Counted from the stretch's first letter, positions 19,379-26,639 are shown. The stretch is DNA of 64,000 nt from Ferruginibacter yonginensis (GCF_042651465.1 NZ_JBHSCZ010000001.1:1178001-1242000); one strand, 5' to 3'. Numbers and translations: made by a program. Notes: generated by a model not told the origin, from the sequence alone.

Positions 19379-19627
19379 TTAATTTGGATGTTGCAATGTT
19401 TTAATAAAATCACGACCTACGCCTGACTTTAACCACTTTTCATGTTGCATCGCTTCGGCTTTATCTTCAAAATTTCGTTCATAAATTAACTGCCATGGGC
19501 GATATTTTTTGGTCCAATCATGCCCTAACTCATTATGCGATTTCATTCTTTCTTGCAAGTTGGAAGTGAAGCCGGTGTAATGTTTGTTATATGCAACTGA
19601 GTACAAAATGTAAACTGTAAATGACAT
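19379..19627 (-). CDS. Small GIY-YIG nuclease, copy 1
   Basis: 82-residue single-domain GIY-YIG protein. The signature is present as VYILYS (Tyr6) and YTGFTSN (Tyr17-Gly19), with the conserved Arg27 in LQERMKSHN and the metal-binding Glu63 in MQHEKWLKS, so it may be catalytically competent. It has no separate DNA-binding domain. It differs from copy 2 at only three residues (I7V, R51L, E54D). On the minus strand it follows a terminator hairpin and a tRNA fragment and runs straight into another tRNA fragment. YhbQ/Slx1-like by family; a role in DNA nicking at the flanking tRNA repeats is my inference. Confidence 0.88.
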   Translation of the reverse strand: MSFTVYILYSVAYNKHYTGFTSNLQERMKSHNELGHDWTKKYRPWQLIYERNFEDKAEAMQHEKWLKSGVGRDFIKTLQHPN

Positions 19628-19650
19628 AACACGAATTATTTTTGCATAAA

Positions 19651-19678
19651 AAAGCTCAAACTTTTTAGTTTGAGCTTT
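19651..19678 (-). terminator. Terminator-like hairpin of module 2
   Basis: The 12-bp perfect stem with a four-base loop is followed on the minus strand by a T run. It sits between tRNA fragment B and the giy1 start codon. Confidence 0.7.
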
Positions 19679-19679
19679 G

Positions 19680-19744
19680 TATCGGGGAGCAGACTTGAAC
19701 TGCCGTCCGCCGCGGCGGATATGAATCCAATGCTCTAATCAACT
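19680..19744 (-). repeat. tRNA-Met-derived 3' fragment B
   Basis: 65 bp that match the intact tRNA-Met from the D-loop to the discriminator base, except that the 3' anticodon stem and variable loop are replaced by the palindrome TCCGCCGCGGCGGA (19706-19719). The T-arm (GGCAGTTCAAGTCTGCT) and the acceptor strand CCCCGAT are unchanged. It begins 3 bp after the giy2 stop codon and is repeated exactly 369 bp away as fragment C. Confidence 0.85.
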
Positions 19745-19747
19745 TTA

Positions 19748-19996
19748 TTAATTTGGATGTTGCAATGTTTTAATAAAATCACGACCTACTCCTGACTTTA
19801 ACCACTTTTCATGTTGCATCGCTTCGGCTTTATCATCAAAATTCAGTTCATAAATTAACTGCCATGGACGATATTTTTTGGTCCAATCATGCCCTAACTC
19901 GTTATGTGATTTCATTCTTTCTTGCAAGTTGGAAGTAAAACCTGTGTAATGTTTGTTATATGCAACTGAGTACAAAACATAAACTGTAAATGACAT
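19748..19996 (-). CDS. Small GIY-YIG nuclease, copy 2
   Basis: 82-residue GIY-YIG protein, near-identical to copy 1. I count about 12 nucleotide differences over the 249-bp frame. Roughly eight are silent, which points to selection on the protein rather than free drift. Tyr6, Tyr17, Gly19, Arg27 and Glu63 are retained. The 369-bp spacing from this stop codon to that of copy 3 shows that gene, fragment and hairpin are duplicated as one module. Confidence 0.88.
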   Translation of the reverse strand: MSFTVYVLYSVAYNKHYTGFTSNLQERMKSHNELGHDWTKKYRPWQLIYELNFDDKAEAMQHEKWLKSGVGRDFIKTLQHPN

Positions 19997-20019
19997 GGTG
20001 CGAATTATTTTTGCATAAA

Positions 20020-20047
20020 AAAGCTCAAACTTTTTAGTTTGAGCTTT
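20020..20047 (-). terminator. Terminator-like hairpin of module 3
   Basis: Third copy of the 12-bp hairpin, exactly 369 bp from that of module 2. Confidence 0.7.
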
Positions 20048-20048
20048 G

Positions 20049-20113
20049 TATCGGGGAGCAGACTTGAACTGCCGTCCGCCGCGGCGGATATGAATCCAAT
20101 GCTCTAATCAACT
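20049..20113 (-). repeat. tRNA-Met-derived 3' fragment C
   Basis: Same structure as fragment B, offset by exactly 369 bp, with the palindrome at 20075-20088. It begins 3 bp after the stop codon expected for the gapped GIY-YIG copy 3. Confidence 0.85.
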
Positions 20114-20116
20114 TTA

Positions 20117-20276
20117 TTAATTTGGATGTNNNNNNNNNNNNNNNNNNNNNNNNNNNNNNNNNNNNNNNNNNNNNNNNNNNNNNNNNNNNNNNNNNNNNNN
20201 NNNNNNNNNNNNNNNNNNNNNNNNNGTAATGTTTGTTATATGCAACTGAGTACAAAACATAAACTGTAAATGACAT
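20117..20276 (-). CDS. Small GIY-YIG nuclease, copy 3 (interrupted by an assembly gap)
   Basis: The first 17 codons (MSFTVYVLYSVAYNKHY) and the last few codons plus stop are identical to copy 2. The middle is a run of 96 N (20130-20225). A full copy needs 185 bp between the known ends, so the gap is probably about 89 bp too short. With the stated gap the frame is broken, and any translation read across it is not meaningful. Whether this copy is intact is unknown. Confidence 0.7.
20130..20225. other. Assembly gap (96 N) inside a repeat
   Basis: Unresolved bases inside module 3. The flanking sequences imply 185 missing bases if this module has the same length as module 2. The gap may also hide further modules collapsed by the assembler. 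Confidence 0.95.
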
Positions 20277-20299
20277 GGTGCGAATTATTTTTGCATAAA

Positions 20300-20327
20300 A
20301 AAGCTCAAACTTTTTAGTTTGAGCTTT
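20300..20327 (-). terminator. Terminator of the intact tRNA-Met gene
   Basis: The 12-bp hairpin with a four-base loop begins 1 bp after the tRNA discriminator base and is followed by a T run on the minus strand. It separates the tRNA from GIY-YIG copy 3. Confidence 0.75.
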
Positions 20328-20328
20328 G

Positions 20329-20402
20329 TATCGGGGAGCAGACTTGAACTGCCGACCTTCGGGTTATGAATCCGATGCTCTAACCAACTGAGCTACCCCG
20401 AC
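20329..20402 (-). tRNA. tRNA-Met (CAU anticodon)
   Basis: 74-nt cloverleaf on the minus strand. The acceptor stem pairs GTCGGGG with CCCCGAT, the D-arm is GCTC-AGTTGGTTA-GAGC, the anticodon stem-loop is TCGGA-TTCATAA-CCCGA (anticodon CAT, with an A-C mismatch at 31-39), the variable loop is AGGTC and the T-arm is GGCAG-TTCAAGT-CTGCT. CCA is not encoded. The first pair is a G-U wobble rather than a mismatch, which argues for the elongator. A CAU tRNA could also be the tRNA-Ile2 lysidine type; I cannot exclude that. It is the only intact copy in an array of tRNA-like sequences. Confidence 0.9.
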
Positions 20403-21053
20403 ATTTTTTCCAAGTTTTCATTTCTAGCAGACTTGTACTGCCGTCCGCCGCGGCGGATATGAATCCGATGCTCTAACCAACTGAGCTACCCCGACATTTT
20501 TTCCAAGTTTTCATTTCTAGCAGACTTGTACTGCCGTCCGCCGCGGCGGATATGAATCCGATGCTCTAACCAACTGAGCTACCCCGACATTTTTTCCAAG
20601 TTTTCATTTCTAGCAGACTTGTACTGCCGTCCGCCGCTGCGGATATGAATCCGATGCTCTAACCAACTGAGCTACCCCGACATTTTTTCCAAGTTTTCAT
20701 TTCTAGCATACTTGTACTGCCGTCCGCCGCTGCAGATATGAATCCGATGCTCTAACCAACTGAGCTACCCCGACATTTTTTCCAAGTTTTCATTTCTAGC
20801 ATACTTGTACTGCCGTCCGCCGCTGCGGATATGAACCCGTTGCTCTAACCAACTGAGCTACCCCGACATTTTTTCCAAGTTATCATTTCTAGCAGACTTG
20901 TACTGCCGTCCGCCGCTGCGGATATGAACCCGTTGCTCTAACCAACTGAGCTACCCCGACATTTTTTCCAAGTTTTCATTTCTAGCAGACTTGTACTGCC
21001 GTCCGCCGCGGCGGATATGAATCCGATGCTCTAACCAACTGAGCTACCCCGAC
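20403..21053 (-). repeat. Tandem array of seven 93-bp pseudo-tRNA-Met units
   Basis: The word AGCTACCCCGAC recurs at 20391 (intact tRNA) and then at 20484, 20577, 20670, 20763, 20856, 20949 and 21042, an exact 93-bp period. On the minus strand each unit has the tRNA-Met 5' half (acceptor 5' strand, D-arm, anticodon loop) unchanged or with one or two changes. The palindrome or a one- or two-base variant replaces the 3' anticodon stem and variable loop. The T-arm has TTCAAGT changed to TACAAGT, and an A-rich linker (AGAAATGAAAACTTGG) replaces the acceptor 3' strand. None can fold as a normal tRNA. Units 3-6 carry substitutions (CTGCGG, CTGCAG); units 1, 2 and 7 have the perfect palindrome. Confidence 0.92.
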
Positions 21054-21058
21054 TTCAT

Positions 21059-21076
21059 TTCAAAACAATACAAATA
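21059..21076 (-). promoter_or_regulatory. Possible promoter of the tRNA array
   Basis: On the minus strand the sequence just before the first pseudo-tRNA reads TTTGTATTGTTTTG, loosely like the Bacteroidetes -7 element TAnnTTTG. It lies about 6 bases upstream of the first GTCGGGG. The match is imperfect and the call is tentative. Confidence 0.3.
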
Positions 21077-21238
21077 TTATTTCGCAGTTTTGAGCGGCAA
21101 AATTACAATATTTAGTTAGAACTACCTCATTTTTTTACAAAAATATCTACAACCCATTGATTTTTATTACTTTCATTTTTTTTACCAACTTATTATTTGC
21201 ATTACAACAAACATCCAAAACGCCAAAAATTGCCAATC

Positions 21239-22348
21239 ATGAAATTAATTTGTTTTCTATTATTAATAAGTTACACTGCTACAGCACAAAAAAATTTCTT
21301 GATAATAGGCACCTATACTTCTGGTAAAAGTGAAGGTATTTATGTGTATGAATTTGATAGCAAAACGGCTGATTTTAAAAAAGTAAGCAGCATTGCTTCT
21401 CCCAACCCATCGTATCTATCCATAAGTAATGATCAAAAAAAAGTGTATGCAGTTTACGAAGAAGGTAATAACAATAATGTAGGAGGCAGTGTAGCCGCAT
21501 ATCAATTCAATAAAACAAATGGCACTTTACAATTACTAAGCAAACAACTTACTGGTAGTGATCACCCATGCTATGTAGCGGTTGATAAAACTGGTAAATG
21601 GGTTACGGCTGGCAATTATACAGGTGGTAGTATTTCTGTTATGCCTGTTGATGCAAATGGAATGTTAGGTAAAGCTACTGTTACCCAACATTTTGGGAGT
21701 AGTGTAAATGCACAACGCCAAGATAAACCACATGTACATTGCACCTATTTTTCAAAAGATGGTAAATATTTATTGGTACCAGATTTAGGTATTGATAAAG
21801 TAATGATTTATCGTTTTAATAAAAAAAATGGTACACTTACACCTGCCCCACAACCTTTTGCTACGGCTATACCTGGTGCAGGACCACGACATATTATCAT
21901 TGCACCCAACAATAAGTTTGCATACTTAATGCAAGAATTAAGTGGCGTAGTAACTGCCTATAAATACAACGATGGAAGATTAACAAATATTCAAAATATT
22001 AGTGCTGCACCACAAGGATTTACTGGTTATATGGGTAGTGCTGATATTCATATTTCGCCTGATGGTAAATTTTTGTATTGTAGTAATAGAGGCGAAAGTA
22101 ATAGCATCACTATTTTTAAAATTGATGCCACTACGGGTCGGTTACAATTTGTAAACAACAGCAGTTGCTTAGGTGAAGCCCCACGAAATTTTAATTTTGA
22201 TCCATCAGGAAATTTTTTATTGGTAGCTAACCAAAAATCAGATGCTATCAATATTTTTAAGGTTGATAAACAAACAGGACTTATTATTAATACCGGTAAA
22301 TTAATTGAAGTTGGCAACCCCGTTTGTTTAAAATGGATTACACAGTAA
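21239..22348 (+). CDS. Lactonase-family beta-propeller protein (Pgl-like, exported)
   Basis: Seven-bladed beta-propeller of the 6-phosphogluconolactonase/muconate-lactonising superfamily, about 369 residues. The start at 21239 gives a proper signal peptide (MKLICFLLLISYTATAQ); the in-frame ATG at 21197 would add 14 charged residues before it. Blade motifs recur (SYLSISNDQKKVYAVYE, HPCYVAVDKTGKWV, CTYFSKDGKYLLVPD, ISPDGKFLYCSNRG, NFDPSGNFLLVANQ). Periplasmic location is inferred. Since it is exported, a cytoplasmic pentose-phosphate role is unlikely; the true substrate is unknown. Confidence 0.85.
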   Translation: MKLICFLLLISYTATAQKNFLIIGTYTSGKSEGIYVYEFDSKTADFKKVSSIASPNPSYLSISNDQKKVYAVYEEGNNNNVGGSVAAYQFNKTNGTLQLLSKQLTGSDHPCYVAVDKTGKWVTAGNYTGGSISVMPVDANGMLGKATVTQHFGSSVNAQRQDKPHVHCTYFSKDGKYLLVPDLGIDKVMIYRFNKKNGTLTPAPQPFATAIPGAGPRHIIIAPNNKFAYLMQELSGVVTAYKYNDGRLTNIQNISAAPQGFTGYMGSADIHISPDGKFLYCSNRGESNSITIFKIDATTGRLQFVNNSSCLGEAPRNFNFDPSGNFLLVANQKSDAINIFKVDKQTGLIINTGKLIEVGNPVCLKWITQ

Positions 22349-22386
22349 AACACCTACAAAGCTGATACATGCAAAAATGATGCACC

Positions 22387-22440
22387 TAGCCCAGATTGTA
22401 ATGAAAGCCGTTCGCAAAAGCGGCTGTAATGAAAAGCTGG
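22387..22440. repeat. Intergenic hairpin repeat, type 2
   Basis: Outer inverted CCAG/CTGG enclose two direct copies of GTAATGAAA, which flank an inner hairpin AGCCG / CGGCT. The plan (outer stem, direct repeats, inner stem) is the same as in the type 1 repeats, but the words differ. It lies between the convergent lactonase and adenosyltransferase genes. Confidence 0.5.
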
Positions 22441-22484
22441 AAACCGCTGTTGCTATTGCAACTTATGTTGATGCTCCAAAAAAG

Positions 22485-23051
22485 TTACTTTTTAATACGA
22501 GGCACCCAAGCAACCTCTGGGGCTTGCAGTAAATGACCTACATAACGAGCCATTGTAAACAAATGATCACTGAGTCTATTCATGTATTGAATAACCAACG
22601 GATCAACAAATTCATTTACTTCTTGCAAATGCACACACAATCGCTCTGCTCTTCGGCATATACAACGGGCTACATGCAAGGTAGAAACAGCTGGGTGGCC
22701 ACCTGGTAAAATAAATGATTTCATTTCGGGTAAAACCTCCATCATGGCATCAATATCTTTTTCTAAATATTGCACATCAGACTCGTTAAGGTCGGGTATT
22801 TTCAATGCTGACTCTTTTTCAGGATCGCAAGCCAATGAAGCACCAATGGTAAATAATCGATCTTGTACTTCTTTCAAAACCGAGTTACAATGTGCATCTG
22901 TTATTAAATCATTGCACAACCCTATGTAAGAATTTAGTTCATCTACCGTTCCATAACACTCAATACGAATATTGCTTTTAAGCACTTTGGTGCCGCCAAT
23001 TAAACTGGTTTTACCAGCATCGCCTGTTTTGGTATATATTTTAAATGCCAT
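22485..23051 (-). CDS. Cob(I)alamin adenosyltransferase, PduO type
   Basis: 188-residue four-helix-bundle enzyme that transfers adenosyl from ATP to cob(I)alamin to make coenzyme B12. The N-terminal ATP-binding segment is KIYTKTGDAGKTSLIGG, followed by YGTVDELNSYIGL and the helix CRRAERLCVHL with the conserved Arg residues. The start codon is 5 bp after the ABC ATPase stop, so gatC, the ATPase gene and this gene look like one operon. No cobalamin riboswitch is visible upstream. Confidence 0.92.
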   Translation of the reverse strand: MAFKIYTKTGDAGKTSLIGGTKVLKSNIRIECYGTVDELNSYIGLCNDLITDAHCNSVLKEVQDRLFTIGASLACDPEKESALKIPDLNESDVQYLEKDIDAMMEVLPEMKSFILPGGHPAVSTLHVARCICRRAERLCVHLQEVNEFVDPLVIQYMNRLSDHLFTMARYVGHLLQAPEVAWVPRIKK

Positions 23052-23056
23052 GTTTA

Positions 23057-23773
23057 TTATTGTGTGATCAAAGTTGGAGTTGCGTTGAGTTTATCGGTTT
23101 CAATTAAGCCATCTTTCAAACGAATAACCCTTCTTGCAAAACCTGCAATATCTTCTTCATGGGTAACCAATACAATGGTGTTACCATCATTATGTAAACG
23201 TCCTAAAATATCCATGATTTCATGTGATGTTTTAGAGTCTAAATTACCTGTTGGTTCATCAGCTAAAATAATGGCAGGGTCGTTAATAAGTGCCCTTGCA
23301 ATAGCCACACGTTGGCATTGACCACCACTGAGTTCATTTGGTTTGTGGTGCATTCTATCTTCGAGCTTTACTTTACGTAATACTGCTTCTGCCCTTTCCA
23401 TGCGTACTTTTTTATCAACACCACTATAAATTAATGGCAAAGCCACATTTTCTGCAGCGGTTAAACGAGGCAATAAATTAAACTGTTGAAATACAAACCC
23501 AATATCTTTATTACGAACACTGGCCAAATCATCATCTGGCATGCGACTTACATCTTTTCCATTTAAAATATACCTACCAGCAGTAGGCGAATCTAAACAA
23601 CCCAAAATATTCATTAAGGTTGATTTGCCGCTACCACTTGGCCCCATAAGTGCTACATAATCATTTTTAAAAATATCCATGGTTATGCCTTTCAGCACAG
23701 GCAACTCTTGCTTTCCTAAAAAGTAACTTTTTCTAATAGCTTGTAATTGCAGTATGGGTGTATCTGTTGGCAT
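23057..23773 (-). CDS. ABC transporter ATP-binding protein (MacB/LolD type)
   Basis: 238-residue ATPase: Walker A GPSGSGKST, Q-loop FQQFNLLP, signature LSGGQCQRVAIARAL, Walker B IILADEPTGNLDS and H-loop VLVTHEED. Family members power MacB-like efflux or lipoprotein-release permeases with large periplasmic domains. No permease gene is adjacent, so the partner lies elsewhere. It is 15 bp downstream of gatC. Confidence 0.88.
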   Translation of the reverse strand: MPTDTPILQLQAIRKSYFLGKQELPVLKGITMDIFKNDYVALMGPSGSGKSTLMNILGCLDSPTAGRYILNGKDVSRMPDDDLASVRNKDIGFVFQQFNLLPRLTAAENVALPLIYSGVDKKVRMERAEAVLRKVKLEDRMHHKPNELSGGQCQRVAIARALINDPAIILADEPTGNLDSKTSHEIMDILGRLHNDGNTIVLVTHEEDIAGFARRVIRLKDGLIETDKLNATPTLITQ

Positions 23774-23788
23774 GGGTTTTAGTTAAGT

Positions 23789-24079
23789 TTACTTTTTTAT
23801 TACTTTAGGCACTACAAAATATGGCGCCTTTGATTGTGCTGCATTGTGCAATGCCGCTTCGTTAGAAATGCTACCTTGCAATACATCGTTACGCATTACG
23901 TTAACCGCATCCGTCATGTGCAACAATGGTGTAACATTATCGGTATTTACTTCGTTCATTTTTTCAATGAAGCCTACCATATTTTGTAAATCAACTTTAA
24001 TTTTTTCAGCGGCGGCTTCATCAAATTTTAATTTTGATAAATGAGCCAATTTTGCCACCATTTCATTGGTAATTTCCAT
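23789..24079 (-). CDS. gatC: Asp-tRNA(Asn)/Glu-tRNA(Gln) amidotransferase subunit C
   Basis: 96-residue GatC, the small clamp that stabilises GatA-GatB in the transamidation route to Gln-tRNA or Asn-tRNA. It begins MEITNEMVAKLAHLSKLKFD and contains the typical VNTDNVTPLLHMTDAVNVMRNDV segment. gatA and gatB are not in the window. It is the first gene of the minus-strand operon and is divergent from trpS. Confidence 0.92.
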   Translation of the reverse strand: MEITNEMVAKLAHLSKLKFDEAAAEKIKVDLQNMVGFIEKMNEVNTDNVTPLLHMTDAVNVMRNDVLQGSISNEAALHNAAQSKAPYFVVPKVIKK

Positions 24080-24234
24080 TGTACAAATTTATGGTTTTAA
24101 AAGTAGTGTAAGGTTGATTTTATATAGACGGAAAACAATGAATATGGATAATATGCTGAACTTTTTAAATTAATGATACACAAAGGTCAAAAATGGGCAC
24201 TAGATTTTATTATCTTCGCCGCAATAAATACAAC

Positions 24235-25251
24235 ATGACGGAACTAATAAAAAATGATGATAAAAAAATAGTTATGAGTGGCATAAGACCAACCGGTTTT
24301 TTGCACCTTGGTAATTATTTTGGAGCTATACGCAACTACGTAAAAATGCAGCACGAGTTTGAGTGCTATTTTATGGTGGCCGATTTACACTCACTTACCA
24401 CACATCCTGATACTGCTACACTTAAACAAAATGTATATAGGGTTATCGCTGAAAATATTGCTTGCGGATTAGACCCTGAAAAGGCTGCATTTTATTGCCA
24501 AAGCCATGTAAGAGAAACAGCTGAATTGTATTTGTATTTAAACATGCTGGCTTACAAGGGAGAGCTTGAAAAAACTGTAACTTTTAAAGATAAAGTAAGG
24601 CAAAACCCCGATAACGTAAATGCAGGTTTACTCACCTACCCTGTATTACAAGCGGCAGATATTATTATTCACCGTGCTAGTTATGTGCCCGTTGGTAAAG
24701 ACCAAGAGCAACATTTAGAAATGGCTCGAAATTTTGCGAACAGGTTTAATCACCGCTATGGCCCTGTGTTTCCGGAACCTCAAGCATTTAATTACAATGC
24801 TGCATTGGTAAAAGTACCTTCTTTAGATGGTACAGGTAAAATGAGTAAAAGCGAAAACGAAGCTGCAACTTTATATTTGGCAGATGATGATGATACTATC
24901 AGAAAAAAAATTATGAAGGCTAAAACTGATGGTGGCCCCACAGAAAAAAACTCCGTAATGCCTGATTATATTGAAAATATTTTTAGTTTAATGGCGCTTG
25001 TCTGCAGTGCAGATAAAATTGCTAAATACAAAAACGATTATAACGAAGCCAATATTAAATACGGCGATTTAAAGAAAGAGTTAGCAGAAGATATGGTAGC
25101 TTTTATTACACCAATAAGGCAAAAAGCCAAAGATATTTTAGATGATGAAGCAGGCATTAAAAAATTGATGAAATTAGGTGCTGATAAAGCAAATGAGAGT
25201 GCTCACAAAACCATGAATTTGGTTAGAACAGCTATGGGAATGAATTATTAA
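24235..25251 (+). CDS. trpS: Tryptophanyl-tRNA synthetase
   Basis: Class Ic synthetase charging tRNA-Trp, about 338 residues. The HIGH-equivalent is GFLHLGNYFGA and the KMSKS loop is GTGKMSKSENEA; PVGKDQEQHLEMAR is the conserved adenylate-binding region. I prefer the ATG at 24235 (MTELIKND) over the in-frame 24193 ATG. A promoter-like TATCTTCG lies only about 20 bp before 24235, and family N-termini begin just before MSGIRPTGFLHLG. Confidence 0.94.
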   Translation: MTELIKNDDKKIVMSGIRPTGFLHLGNYFGAIRNYVKMQHEFECYFMVADLHSLTTHPDTATLKQNVYRVIAENIACGLDPEKAAFYCQSHVRETAELYLYLNMLAYKGELEKTVTFKDKVRQNPDNVNAGLLTYPVLQAADIIIHRASYVPVGKDQEQHLEMARNFANRFNHRYGPVFPEPQAFNYNAALVKVPSLDGTGKMSKSENEAATLYLADDDDTIRKKIMKAKTDGGPTEKNSVMPDYIENIFSLMALVCSADKIAKYKNDYNEANIKYGDLKKELAEDMVAFITPIRQKAKDILDDEAGIKKLMKLGADKANESAHKTMNLVRTAMGMNY

Positions 25252-25304
25252 AACATTGCGGTAATGAAATATTTACCTCATTAAAAAAAATTGTATTTTA
25301 GATA

Positions 25305-25940
25305 ATGGCCAAAAATAAAAAACCAAAACATATTGCTATTGCAGGTAACATAGGTGCAGGCAAAACTACTTTAACTGAAATGTTGAGCAAACATTATAAA
25401 TGGATTCCTCAATTTGAAGATGTTGACCACAACCCTTACTTAAATGATTTTTATGAGGATATGCCTCGTTGGAGTTTCAACCTCCAAATTTTCTTTTTAA
25501 ACAGCAGGCTCAATCAACTTTTAGAAATTCAAAGAGGTACTGAAACCGTTATTCAAGATAGAACCATTTACGAAGATGCTAATATTTTTGCACCTAACCT
25601 GCATGATATGGGGCTTATGGGAAAACGTGATTTCGAAAACTATTACAAGTTTTTTGAAACCTTAAAAAGTATGGTACAACCGCCTGATTTATTGATTTAC
25701 CTTAAAGCATCTGTACCAACACTTGTATCGCAAATACAAAAAAGAGGAAGAGAATATGAAGAAAATATCAGACTTGATTATTTAAAAAAGCTGAATGATT
25801 ATTACAATGGCTGGATAGATAATTATAAAGAAGGTAAACTATTAATTATTGATGCAGATACAAACAAGTTTGCAGAAAATGAAAACCACTTCGGTGAAAT
25901 TATTTCAGGTATTGATGCACAGCTGTTCGGTTTATTTTAA
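25305..25940 (+). CDS. Deoxynucleoside kinase (dGK/dAK family)
   Basis: 211-residue kinase that phosphorylates deoxynucleosides in the salvage pathway. The P-loop is GNIGAGKTTL, the DRS-equivalent is QDRTIYEDANIF, and the lid region is KRGREYEENIRLDYL. It starts 53 bp after trpS on the same strand. Which deoxynucleoside is preferred cannot be read from the sequence. Its 3' end overlaps the convergent response-regulator gene by 4 bp. Confidence 0.88.
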   Translation: MAKNKKPKHIAIAGNIGAGKTTLTEMLSKHYKWIPQFEDVDHNPYLNDFYEDMPRWSFNLQIFFLNSRLNQLLEIQRGTETVIQDRTIYEDANIFAPNLHDMGLMGKRDFENYYKFFETLKSMVQPPDLLIYLKASVPTLVSQIQKRGREYEENIRLDYLKKLNDYYNGWIDNYKEGKLLIIDADTNKFAENENHFGEIISGIDAQLFGLF

Positions 25941-26590
25941 TCGAGCAGCCTATTTTTCATGGCGTAAAAAACCAATCCAACTGAGTTTTTAACGCCAAAA
26001 CGCTCCATAAGCCTGTCTTTTATTGCTTCAACGGTACGGGCACTAATAAACATTTTAGCAGCAATTTCTGTTGCAGTATATTCCATACATACCAACATCA
26101 ACACTTCTTTTTCTCTTTCACTGAGCACAGCTTCGCTGGCTAACGAAGGGTTAAATTTTTGTTTGCTGTAATTCTTCTTTATTAAAATTCTATTCACAAA
26201 AGGGCTTAGGTAAAAGCCTGTTTTTTTAACATCATTAATGGCTTTGTATACTTCGGCTGGGTCAGCATTTTTTAATAAATAACCTGCAGCACCACAATCC
26301 ATTAAATGGCCAACAAAGCGATCATCTTCATACATCGTTAATATAATCACTCTAATATTGGGGTATAATTTTGTAATGGCTTTGGTTGCATCAATGCCAT
26401 CACGTAAAGGCATTTTTAAATCGCACAAAATAATCTCTGGCATAAATTCTGGGATTTTTTCGAGCAAATCATCCCCATTTTCAGCCTCCATTACAAATCG
26501 TAAATTGGTATATTGCCGCATAGAAAGTATAACACCCTTTCTAAATATTTTATGGTCATCTGCAATTGCAATTTTTATTTCTGGCAACAT
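25937..26590 (-). CDS. NarL/FixJ-type response regulator
   Basis: 217-residue two-component regulator. The receiver domain (phospho-acceptor Asp57 in IILCDLKMP, acidic pair DDH near the N-terminus, switch Thr in ILTMYEDDR and Lys in YLLKNAD) is followed by a LuxR-type helix-turn-helix (LSEREKEVLMLVCMEYTATEIAAKMFISARTVE). The ATG at 26590 places the receiver fold at the N-terminus; the longer frame to 26653 runs into the kinase gene. It is the cognate partner of the histidine kinase 49 bp upstream by position. Target genes are unknown. Confidence 0.9.
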   Translation of the reverse strand: MLPEIKIAIADDHKIFRKGVILSMRQYTNLRFVMEAENGDDLLEKIPEFMPEIILCDLKMPLRDGIDATKAITKLYPNIRVIILTMYEDDRFVGHLMDCGAAGYLLKNADPAEVYKAINDVKKTGFYLSPFVNRILIKKNYSKQKFNPSLASEAVLSEREKEVLMLVCMEYTATEIAAKMFISARTVEAIKDRLMERFGVKNSVGLVFYAMKNRLLD

Positions 26591-26639
26591 GTATGCAAAA
26601 TAAACAAATGTGTTAAAAAAAAAGAAAATCTTTTGAAGA

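Noticed and set aside
20034..20276. An 80-codon frame running across the run of N
   Set aside because: The sequence after the gap is read in a wrong frame through the tRNA fragment; the true gene is GIY-YIG copy 3 with an expected stop at 20117.
20403..21053. The 93-bp array as a CRISPR array
   Set aside because: The whole 93-bp unit is repeated, with no variable spacers; the units are clearly tRNA-derived and no cas gene is nearby.
22354..22484. Possible cobalamin riboswitch near the adenosyltransferase gene
   Set aside because: The region is downstream of that gene, and the only structure seen is the hairpin repeat; no B12-box-like sequence was found upstream of gatC either.
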